Assembly (NCBI GenBank): GCA_024278275.1
Contig: JAJRTN010000180.1
Span: 1-51,687, forward strand
Length of the DNA: 51,687 nt
Direction of reading: 5' to 3'
From: Candidatus Hydrogenedentota bacterium
Lineage (GTDB): Bacteria > Hydrogenedentota > Hydrogenedentia > Hydrogenedentales > JAJRTN01
Part shown: positions 32,091 through 39,066 of the stretch, piece after piece
Layout: each line of letters opens with the position of its first letter
Numbering within the stretch: the stretch's first letter is position 1
Translations under genes and position numbers: made by a program
Notes under the pieces: generated by a model
The model's database searches: none
Told to the model about the DNA's origin: nothing
The model's input: the letters and a program-made list of their open reading frames with translations, nothing else

Positions 32091-33482
32091 ATGAGCAACA
32101 AACTGAGTCGGCGTGGTTTTCTTACGGCGGCGGGCGTGGCTGCGGCGGCGCCCATGATCCTTCCCTCGACGGCTTACGGCCGAACGGCGCCGTCGAAGCG
32201 CATCAACATGGGCTGCATTGGCATACGTTCCATGGGTGATGCCAACCTGAGCAACTTTATCAAGAAGGACGACTGCCGCATCGTGGCGCTGTGCGACCTG
32301 GATGACAACATCCTGGCGGAACGCACGGCCAAGGTGAACGACTATTACGGCAACAGGGACTGCAAGACCTACACGGATTACCGGGAGCTCCTGGACCGGC
32401 GCGACATCGACGCGGTGATGATTGCCACCCCCGATCACTGGCACGCGGCCATCGCCATCGCCGCGGCCCGCGCGGGCAAGGACATTTACTGCGAGAAGCC
32501 CATCACCCACACCCATGCCGAGGGAAAAATGCTGGTGGACGAGGTCAACCGCCTGGGCCGCATCTGGCAGACGGGGTCGTGGCAGCGGAGCCAATTCCCC
32601 TGGCGGCGCGCCGTGGACGTGGTACGCAACGGTCTGCTGGGCGAGGTGACCTACGCGGAAGTGGGGCTGCCTTCGGGGAACCCCTACCCGCCCGCCAACG
32701 GCGGTTTCCTGGTGCCGAAGACAATCCACTACGACCGGTGGTGCGGACCAGCCCCCATGCTGCCCTATCATCCCAAGCGCCACCATTTTAATTGGCGCTG
32801 GAATCACCACTACGGTGGCGGACAGATGATGGACTGGATGGGCCACCACAACGACATTCTCCACTGGATGCTGGACGAGGAACACGGCGGCCCCGTGGAA
32901 GTGCATACCGTGGACTTTCGGCAACCCCAAGAGCGCGAGGTGTGGGATGGCGCATGGAAGTATGAAGTGCTGTGTACCTACGCAAGCGGCGTAAAGACCC
33001 GCATCACCAACCGTACCCGTCAGGGTGTGACCGTTTACGGCACGGACGGCTGGCTTTTCATCAGCCGCGGAGAATTCATCACCTCGAACCCGGCGTGGAC
33101 GAATCCCGAGTTCAATCCCGGCCCGTTCAAGGCCTATGAATCCAACGACCACTGGCGCAACTTCCTGGACAGCGTGAAGTCGCGCAAACGCGCCGTGACC
33201 ACCGCCGAGATCTCCCATCGCTCCGTCACGCCGGGCCACCTCGCCATGATTTCCGCCGAAGTGGGCGCGGCGTTGAAGTGGGATCCCGCGGCGGAGGAAA
33301 TCATCGGCAACGAAGCCGCCACCAAGCTCATCAAGCAGCAGGGCGACAAGGCGCCCTGGAAACCATGGCGCGACGACTGGTGTGAGCTTTACCTTACGGA
33401 GCCCCCGTCCGAAGGCAGGAAGCGGTCCCACCGGGCGAGAAAGTCCCGCGACCCGAAAAGAACTTCCGTGCGACGCCCGTAA
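32091..33482 (+). CDS. Tat-exported Gfo/Idh/MocA-family oxidoreductase
   Basis: A 463-aa protein with a clear Tat signal, LSRRGFLTAAGVAAAAP (residues 5-21) and cleavage near TAYG. The Rossmann motif is atypical, NMGCIGIRSMGDANL, with Ile-Arg-Ser where GxGxxG is usual. The catalytic-lysine motif YCEKPITHTH lies near residue 137. GGGQMMDWMGHHNDILHWML near 245 is characteristic of the exported planctomycete-type subgroup. It presumably acts on sugars outside the cytoplasm with a pre-bound cofactor. ATG 32091 follows GGAGAGAGG. The last 24 residues after TEPPSEG are strongly basic (about half Arg/Lys) and run into a CCCGTAAGGG hairpin, so the native stop may have been lost. Confidence 0.9.
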   Translation: MSNKLSRRGFLTAAGVAAAAPMILPSTAYGRTAPSKRINMGCIGIRSMGDANLSNFIKKDDCRIVALCDLDDNILAERTAKVNDYYGNRDCKTYTDYRELLDRRDIDAVMIATPDHWHAAIAIAAARAGKDIYCEKPITHTHAEGKMLVDEVNRLGRIWQTGSWQRSQFPWRRAVDVVRNGLLGEVTYAEVGLPSGNPYPPANGGFLVPKTIHYDRWCGPAPMLPYHPKRHHFNWRWNHHYGGGQMMDWMGHHNDILHWMLDEEHGGPVEVHTVDFRQPQEREVWDGAWKYEVLCTYASGVKTRITNRTRQGVTVYGTDGWLFISRGEFITSNPAWTNPEFNPGPFKAYESNDHWRNFLDSVKSRKRAVTTAEISHRSVTPGHLAMISAEVGAALKWDPAAEEIIGNEAATKLIKQQGDKAPWKPWRDDWCELYLTEPPSEGRKRSHRARKSRDPKRTSVRRP

Positions 33483-33554
33483 GGGTGCCTTTCAGCGCAC
33501 CGTTCCGCCCGCGCCATGCGTTCCCGCGGAGAAAGTAGAAGAGGCTTCCAGTAC

Positions 33555-33676
33555 GTAGGGTGGGCCTTGGCCCACCCTACTTCACCATGGAGCGCCCTGT
33601 TGGCACGGGACACGTGCCGCCAACGGGCATGCGGGAGCGTGCCCCTATCGTCCGTCATTCCCGCGAAAGCGGGGAA
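33555..33676. repeat. cluster of four unrelated palindromes
   Basis: In order: GTAGGGTGGGCC, TT loop and its complement (33555-33580, perfect 12-bp stem); a GTTGGC/GCCAAC plus CACG/CGTG hairpin (33599-33624); GGGCATGC-GGGA-GCGTGCCC (33625-33644), a relative of the hairpins in the 415-1095 array; and ATTCCCGC-GAAA-GCGGGGAA (33657-33676). They fill the gap between the convergent genes at 33482 and 33742. Any could terminate transcription, but the set looks like a landing zone for mobile palindromes. Confidence 0.8.
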
Positions 33677-33741
33677 CCATGAGTAAGGGGCGACCCCTTG
33701 CCTTTTCGTAACCATTGGTACGGAATTTCACGGGTAAGGGG

Positions 33742-34947
33742 CTATGGCTGACGCCCGGGGTCGCACGAACCGGTGGCCTGGTTGATCAGCACCCGCTCCC
33801 GCGCGCCGGGAGAACGGAAAGCACCGTCGGCAACATCCGCCTCGGTGAAGACGGCCATATAGATCGCCTTCGCGCCGTGCCGCTCGAAATCGTAGATGAT
33901 GTAGATGTGGCCATCTTCCGCTTCCACGCCGTCGGGATAGGACACACCGTTCCGCTCATCGATCATGAGGCCGCCCGTCCAGGTTTTTCCATCATCATCC
34001 GAGAGAAAGGCCTTGAGATGGGAGCGGCTCCTGCCCTCGGGCGGGTCGTGCCGCACGAGCAGCAACTTGCCCGAGCGAAGCCGGCGCAGGAAGAAGCGGG
34101 CGGAGGGCAAAATCCCGAAAACCGCCGGATCCCCCGCGCTCCACGTGCGGCCCCCGTCCCTGGAAAGGCTTTCGCCAATGCCCTGCGACGTGCGAAGCAA
34201 CATCCAGAGCGAACCATCCCTTCGTTCCACCACTATGTGCTCGTCGAAGGCCGCCTTCGCCACCAGTGCCCCGCCGTAGCGGGTCCACGTGCCGCCCCGG
34301 TCGCGGGACCCCACCACGTTGGCGGCGCTTTCCTCGGGGAGGTGGTGAGGATGGAGCGGGTTCACGGGAAGCCGCCACACCGACGCGGGCAAGAGCCACG
34401 CGCCCGACGTGGTGACGGTGGGCTTGTTCATCATGATGCCGTTGCACAGGCGGCGCGGGGCCGACCACGCCGGGGCCGCGTTCCCCGGATGGTCCGTGGT
34501 GATCGCCCAGACGCCCCCACGGCCATCCCAGACGCTTTCAACCTTCGGCGGATTCGCGTTGCCCCCATACCCCTGCGCCCAGAACAGCCACAGCCGACCC
34601 GTCGGGTCGATCCACAGGCAAGGGTCGAAAGCACGCACCTCGCCCGGCGGATCCACCACCAGAACGGGCGACCACGTTGCGCCATCGTCGCCGCTGGTGT
34701 GAAGCAGCACGTAGTTCCACAGGCCCTCCGTGGGGCCGCCGCTGTACCAGGTGGCCCAAAGCCGCCCGTTCCTGGCGCGCTCGATACCGGGAATCCCCTG
34801 CCACGTTCTTGCCGCGTCCGCGTACTCGGGACCGGGATTCAAGATAATCGCGGGAGCGCGAAGGGCCAAATCGACAGGCACGGATGGCATGGCGGTTCCT
34901 CCCCGGATAAGGGCAATCGCGATTATGGCCCAATAAGACACACGCAC
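33742..34947 (-). CDS. exported sialidase-like (BNR repeat) protein
   Basis: A 401-aa protein with a signal peptide (residues 1-19) and a six-bladed sialidase-type propeller. Four Asp-box motifs are visible: SGDDGATWSPV, SRDRGGTWTRY, SRDGGRTWSAG and SDDDGKTWTGG. The segments NGRLWATWYSGG and SYPDGVEAEDGHIYIIYDFER match the planctomycete exo-sialidase-like family. The arginine triad of true sialidases cannot be confirmed by eye, so it may hydrolyse another glycan. The start is GTG 34947; AAGGAG directly abuts it, so GTG 34941 or a later codon is also possible. Convergent with the Gfo/Idh gene. Confidence 0.84.
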   Translation of the reverse strand: MRVSYWAIIAIALIRGGTAMPSVPVDLALRAPAIILNPGPEYADAARTWQGIPGIERARNGRLWATWYSGGPTEGLWNYVLLHTSGDDGATWSPVLVVDPPGEVRAFDPCLWIDPTGRLWLFWAQGYGGNANPPKVESVWDGRGGVWAITTDHPGNAAPAWSAPRRLCNGIMMNKPTVTTSGAWLLPASVWRLPVNPLHPHHLPEESAANVVGSRDRGGTWTRYGGALVAKAAFDEHIVVERRDGSLWMLLRTSQGIGESLSRDGGRTWSAGDPAVFGILPSARFFLRRLRSGKLLLVRHDPPEGRSRSHLKAFLSDDDGKTWTGGLMIDERNGVSYPDGVEAEDGHIYIIYDFERHGAKAIYMAVFTEADVADGAFRSPGARERVLINQATGSCDPGRQP

Positions 34948-35012
34948 TCCTTGGCCCGGCGTATCCGAAACCGGGGATCGCTATCGCCGTCCCCGCCACG
35001 ACCAATCGTCAT

Positions 35013-35028
35013 CCCCGCGAAAGCGGGG
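35013..35028. repeat. CCCCGC-GAAA-GCGGGG hairpin
   Basis: A perfect 6-bp stem with a GNRA-type GAAA loop, preceded by GTCAT. Member of the dispersed family at 25367, 29640 and 33657. It begins the 34948-35844 gene-free stretch, which otherwise holds only repeats. Confidence 0.7.
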
Positions 35029-35164
35029 CTCTATACCACTAACATCCAGGATCGTTAACTTTATTTGCCCTTTTCCAGGGGGATGGGCTTAAGGCATTGT
35101 GTAGTAATATGTTGACTGAGATGGCAAAAAAGGAGATCTTGACAGAGCCGAAGGCTCTCCTTTT

Positions 35165-35381
35165 ATGTGGCACAGCCGCCCTCGGCTGTGGGCCGTACTC
35201 GGCCCGAACCAAGGGCCGTGGAGTCCGCAAGGACTCCAATTGGACTCGAACTCTTATGCGCATTCAAGGTCTGTTGCTCGGAGAAAGCAAATACCCGTAA
35301 GGGTGCGGAGATGGAACCCTGCGGGTTCCACAGCCCCCGGTTCGGGCCGAGTACGGCCCACAGAGGGCGGCTGTGCCACAT
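35165..35381. mobile_element. 217-bp MITE-like inverted-repeat element
   Basis: The left arm (35165-35238) and reversed right arm (35312-35381) share ATGTGGCACAGCCGCCCTC, then, after a 3-bp insertion in the left arm, TGTGGGCCGTACTCGGCCCG and AACC. Each arm then carries its own hairpin: GGAGTCC-GCAA-GGACTCC (35220-35237) and GGAACCC-TGC-GGGTTCC (35314-35330). The central 73 bp has no gene. The whole folds into one long stem, the layout of a miniature inverted-repeat transposable element. No transposase for it is in the window. Confidence 0.75.
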
Positions 35382-35631
35382 TGAAGAAATTCTCTGCGCC
35401 GTGAACGATTTGCACTTCCTTTGGTTGCGGCCAGACGGTCGCGCCATGATACGGGACAACGCCTTAACCTTTCCCGTGGATTCCCCCATGGGATCAAAAC
35501 CTCATGACGACCATTATACCTGAAAGCGGACCCGACGGCCATGCGAGTTCCGTGGTTGGTCGGTGGTTCACCTTCTTTTTGGCTCATTCGGATGAACCAT
35601 CAAGACCGTCAATTTCGCAAATGCCTCAACG

Positions 35632-35677
35632 GGCATTTGCACTGATTCGTGAGAACGTGGAGAATAAGCGGGCCGGC
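35632..35677 (+). repeat. 46-bp direct repeat, copy 1
   Basis: Matches 37522-37567 in the same orientation with two mismatches. Its first nine bases also pair with GCAAATGCC at 35618-35626 to form a hairpin. The two copies bracket the lipoprotein gene and the adjoining pseudogene. Confidence 0.8.
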
Positions 35678-35760
35678 GGGCGTACAGGTTGAGCATCGGG
35701 GCAAACCGGATGTGCCCATTTCTCCATCCCTGTTCTCCGTGTAATCCGTGGTCGAAAAAT

Positions 35761-35824
35761 AAAGGGTGGCAGTCATCTATTATTCCCCCTATTATTCTCT
35801 AATAAAAGGTGACCGTCACCCTTT
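35761..35824. repeat. 15-bp inverted repeat ending in GGTGACCGTCACC
   Basis: AAAGGGTGGCAGTCA (35761-35775) is complementary to 35810-35824 at 13 of 15 positions. The right arm contains the palindrome GGTGACCGTCACC. The loop has two TATTATT strings. The sequence AAAGGGGTGGCAGTC also occurs near 75, so this is another dispersed element. It lies 20 bp beyond the lipoprotein stop codon and may terminate it. Confidence 0.6.
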
Positions 35825-35844
35825 AATGCCTGTCTTTCATGGGC

Positions 35845-37038
35845 TCAGTTGAGAACATTTCCCTCGCTATCCACCTCAATCAGGACGAGGTCGGTGCCCA
35901 CGTTGCCGGTGGCCATGAAGGTGCCTTCGGCGGTGGCGGTGACGCCGTAGAGGCGGGCGTCGCCGACGGTGGTTTTCCAGCGCACGTCGCCGTTGCCGTC
36001 GAGGAGGGCAATGTAGTTGCTGTACGTCACACTGATGGGCCAGAGCGTCAGGTAAACCCAGCGCTCCGTGTGGCCGACGAAGACGATGTCGCCCGTGTCA
36101 CTCACATCCACATCCCACACGTCGGTGCTTACAGTACCCGGTCCCGTGTCAGGGAATATATCATCCCGCACCCAAACGACCTCGCCGTCCGGGCTAATCC
36201 GCACAAAGGACAGACCCTCACCGTGCGTCCCCGCGAGGACGAAATCGCCGTTGGGGGCCTCGGCCAGGGAAGTAACGTCGTCGTTGCCGTTAATGTCCAC
36301 GATTTTCTGCCATTGCTCGATACCGTCGGCTGCAAGCTTCACCACCACAAATTCCGTACTGGTGGATACGTTCGGGATCCCTCCTAGGCCAGCCACCGCC
36401 ACACCCCCATCCGAGCAAATGATGGAGGTAACCGGCCAGAAGCTCTCCGGACTCAGTTCATGGACCTCCACGGAACTGCCGTCCTTTGGCAGTCGTAGGT
36501 AGAGACCTGCTCTGTTAACGCCCCAAGAATTGTTATATGCCGCTATCGCGACCTGCCCGTCAGTTAGTTCCAGTGCAGCCCTTGGAACAAAGGACTGTTC
36601 CCCATAGGTATTGTCCCACAAGACATCGCCTGTCTCATTTACCTGCATGATTCGCAGATGACTCACCGGGGTGCCCGAGTTGGTCATAGGCATATCGAGC
36701 CCCGCCATTGTCACACTTCCATCGCATGCGGAGAAGGCCAGACCCGATATGTCGTAAACCGACCTTGTGAATGGCGCGGTGCCATCACTGGCCCAAATTA
36801 CGCTGCGATCCGCATCCAGTTTGACGCCCAGCACCCGGGGCACTGAATCGCCATAACTCGCATCACCCGCGATAAAGAACCCACCACCGGACATCTCCTC
36901 GATCCGATGGCCTCGCTGCCAGTTCACCGAGGGGAAGTGGTAACTTTGCCCCGGCGTGGGGCCGCTGTTCTGCGGGCATCCGGTAAACGTGATACCCATC
37001 ATGGTAATCAGCGCGACAGAAACTGCTTTTCGCCACAT
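35845..37038 (-). CDS. lipoprotein with beta-propeller-like repeats
   Basis: A 397-aa predicted surface lipoprotein. Signal peptide with lipobox GITFTGC near residues 14-20 (after MWRKAVSVALITMM). The body has repeated blades of about 50 residues, each with a GGF/GDF-type turn and a D-x-W segment: GGGFFIAGDASYGD, VNETGDVLWDNTYGE, GGVAVAGLGGIP, NGDFVLAGTHGEGLSFVR, ISPDGEVVWVRD, LDGNGDVRWKTTVGDARL. These resemble the delta-60/SBBP-like propeller repeats of secreted bacterial proteins. ATG 37038 follows AGGAGGAG, which fixes the start. It begins only 19 bp after the end of the pseudogene at 37058 and may share its transcript. Function unknown. Confidence 0.8.
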   Translation of the reverse strand: MWRKAVSVALITMMGITFTGCPQNSGPTPGQSYHFPSVNWQRGHRIEEMSGGGFFIAGDASYGDSVPRVLGVKLDADRSVIWASDGTAPFTRSVYDISGLAFSACDGSVTMAGLDMPMTNSGTPVSHLRIMQVNETGDVLWDNTYGEQSFVPRAALELTDGQVAIAAYNNSWGVNRAGLYLRLPKDGSSVEVHELSPESFWPVTSIICSDGGVAVAGLGGIPNVSTSTEFVVVKLAADGIEQWQKIVDINGNDDVTSLAEAPNGDFVLAGTHGEGLSFVRISPDGEVVWVRDDIFPDTGPGTVSTDVWDVDVSDTGDIVFVGHTERWVYLTLWPISVTYSNYIALLDGNGDVRWKTTVGDARLYGVTATAEGTFMATGNVGTDLVLIEVDSEGNVLN

Positions 37039-37057
37039 AACACGTACTCCTCCTATG

Positions 37058-37465
37058 TCATGGGTCAACGATATTCTTCCCAACCCGCAAGGCACCGGTT
37101 TCGCTGATGATGATCTGAGCACTCGAGCCGGTATCCGATCCGTTTTTGATGACGAACTCCTTCGCGCTCGTGGTTGTCAACGACGACACCCCATCCTGAA
37201 AGCTGGACTTGACCTCCATGTCTCCGGTAGCACCGTTCACCTTGGTCACAATGCCGCCGTTGCTGTTCTTGATCAGGAATTCATGGACGGCGCTACTGCT
37301 CGTGATACTGGCGTTTACGGATAAGTCTCCCTTCAGCACGGCAAGGTTACCGTCGCTCTGGAACTATACCAGCGGCTCCCCTGAATCGTCACGGACGGTG
37401 AAGGAATTCGTAATGTCCCGGCGGAAGAAATCCTTGACTTCCGACTTGTCCCCTTCATGATCGCT
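37058..37465 (-). pseudogene. fragment of a repeat-rich structural protein with an in-frame TAG
   Basis: Read leftwards, NSFTVRDDSGEPLV is followed by TAG (37366-37364) and then, in the same frame, FQSDGNLAVLKGDLSVNAS and onward to NIVDP and a stop at 37058. The chain shows three related units: SFTVRDDSGEPLV-FQSDGNLAV, EFLIKNSNGGIVTKVNGATG and EFVIKNGSDTG...ISETGALRVG. By alignment of the units the TAG replaces a tyrosine-like position, so one base change has split the frame. There is no credible 5' end: the frame runs into the 46-bp repeat at 37522. It looks like the tail of a fibre-like or adhesin-like protein, truncated and then inactivated. Confidence 0.65.
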
Positions 37466-37521
37466 TGCAGGCTTGACAAGCCAGTCGAGCCCCCTGTCAT
37501 CCCCTGCCTGTTGTCCTGCAT

Positions 37522-37567
37522 GGCATTTGCACTGATTCGTGAGAACGTGGAGAATAGCCGGGCCGGC
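37522..37567 (+). repeat. 46-bp direct repeat, copy 2
   Basis: Partner of 35632-35677. It lies between the pseudogene and the aminotransferase gene, about 70 bp before the latter's start. Confidence 0.8.
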
Positions 37568-37638
37568 CTTGGTTGATCCATAACGTGGTTGCCCGTGCCC
37601 GCGGCCGAAGGAAGGCACGGGATAAAGGAGAGACTCCA

Positions 37639-38955
37639 TTGCAGGAATCCAGGACGGCGCAGCGGCGCGCGCTCAAGAGCAGCATGGATGTGGTGACCCG
37701 TATTGAAGCGGGGGGACAGCCAAAGATCGGCCCGGAAGAACTCCTGTCTTTGTGCGCCCGATTCGGCCTGTCGAAGCGCACCTTGGCGCGTATTCGCGAG
37801 GCCCTGCTGGAAGAGGATTGGGGGGAAGGCCCTTTCCTGGCCAACTACTACGCGAACATACCGGAGAGCTGCGTGCGAACCTTTGAGCGCGTGGCGCGGC
37901 AGGTTTTCGGCGCAAGGCATGCCCTGGGCGTGAGTTCGGGCACCGGCGCGTTGCACAGCGCCTTCGTGGCGGCCGGGGTCGGCCCGGGCACGGAAGTTAT
38001 TTGCCCGGCCATCGGTTTTTTTGCCACGGCGAACGTGGTAACCCTGTGCGGGGGAAAGCCGGTGTTCTGTGACGTGGACGACACGCTCCACATGGATCCC
38101 GCCAAGGTTGAAGCCCTCATCACCGACCGGACCGTCGCCCTCGCGCCGACCCACGTCATGGGCGGTGTGTGCGACATGGCCGGAATCATGAAGGTCGCGC
38201 GGAAACACCAACTGAAAGTCGTGGAAGACTGCGCGCAATCCTGCGGCGGCAGCTTTAAGGGGCGCTACGTGGGGATCATCGGGGACCTGGGTTGTTTCAG
38301 CATTTCGGCCTACAAGACGGTGGGCGGCGGTGAGGGGGGGCTCGTGTTGACCCGAAGCAGGCGGCTCTTGGAGCGCGCGAGCCAGGTCGCGGAGTGTGGG
38401 GGGCTCTGGCGGCCGGACCGCTTCGCGCCATCCCGTTATCCGGGAGAACTCTTCGTGGGCACGAATTACCGCATGTCGGAATTGGAGGCGGCCGTGGACC
38501 TGGTCCAGCTTCAGAAGCTGCCGCGCCTGGTGAAACGGTTCCGCGCGATAAACACGCGCATTCGGCAAAGGTTGAAGGGGTTCCGGGGCATTACCCCGCG
38601 ACGATCCAATGATCCCGAAGGCGATGTGGGCTATTTGCTCCGTTTTTACGCGGAGACCGTGGAATTGACGGACCGCGTGGTGGAGGCCGTTCGGGAGCAG
38701 GGGTTGGAGGCCCATGGACGCGGCACGCAGGGGGAAAACGACTGGCATGTCTATTGGAACATGTTCCCCCTCACGGAAAAGTACGGGTATGGACGGGGGC
38801 TGTGTCCGGTGGCCGATGATCTTTACGACCGGGTCGTTACGGTGCCGTTGAACCAGTGGTACACGGCCGCCCAATGCCGTGAGTTTGGAGATCGGATTAA
38901 CCAGGCGCTCGGGTCGCTCTGCGCCCCCGACCCCGACGCGCCGCCCTGGATCTGA
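37639..38955 (+). CDS. DegT/DnrJ/EryC1-family aminotransferase
   Basis: A 438-aa PLP enzyme of the sugar-nucleotide aminotransferase group. ALGVSSGTGALHSAFVAAG near residue 100 is the phosphate-binding turn, VVEDCAQSCGG near 205 holds the PLP-contacting Asp, and the Schiff-base lysine is K226 in CFSISAYKTVGGGEGG. NYRMSELEAA near 280 is standard. These enzymes convert ketosugar nucleotides or ketoinositols to amino sugars. About 60 N-terminal residues (MQESRTAQRRALKSS...) are extra to the family core. The start is TTG 37639 with AAAGGAG 8 nt upstream; ATG 37684 is a fallback. No sugar-nucleotide genes adjoin it, so its pathway is unclear. Confidence 0.87.
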   Translation: MQESRTAQRRALKSSMDVVTRIEAGGQPKIGPEELLSLCARFGLSKRTLARIREALLEEDWGEGPFLANYYANIPESCVRTFERVARQVFGARHALGVSSGTGALHSAFVAAGVGPGTEVICPAIGFFATANVVTLCGGKPVFCDVDDTLHMDPAKVEALITDRTVALAPTHVMGGVCDMAGIMKVARKHQLKVVEDCAQSCGGSFKGRYVGIIGDLGCFSISAYKTVGGGEGGLVLTRSRRLLERASQVAECGGLWRPDRFAPSRYPGELFVGTNYRMSELEAAVDLVQLQKLPRLVKRFRAINTRIRQRLKGFRGITPRRSNDPEGDVGYLLRFYAETVELTDRVVEAVREQGLEAHGRGTQGENDWHVYWNMFPLTEKYGYGRGLCPVADDLYDRVVTVPLNQWYTAAQCREFGDRINQALGSLCAPDPDAPPWI

Positions 38956-38976
38956 ACGGCGCCGCTGAAAATCACC

Positions 38977-38992
38977 TTTTCGCAAATGGCAC
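38977..38992 (+). repeat. TTTTCGCAAATGGCAC motif, copy 2
   Basis: Exact match of 31943-31958, 75 bp before the CehA-type gene. The following bases give a near sigma54 pattern (TGGCAC, then TTGC), but the GG-to-GC spacing is 11 rather than 10, so sigma54 is doubtful. Confidence 0.45.
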
Positions 38993-39066
38993 TTTGGGTT
39001 GCTTGGCCTTCGTTAATGTGTCATCCTGCCGTTTCCAGGGTCAACGCCTATGAAATGGGGAATGAC

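Noticed and set aside
35097-35692. Small protein-coding frames in the 0.9-kb gap
   Set aside because: They translate the MITE-like arms and hairpins, lack ribosome sites and match no family.
38986-39010. Sigma54 promoter TGGCAC...TTGC
   Set aside because: The spacing between the GG and GC elements is one base too long, and the first copy at 31953 lacks TTGC altogether.
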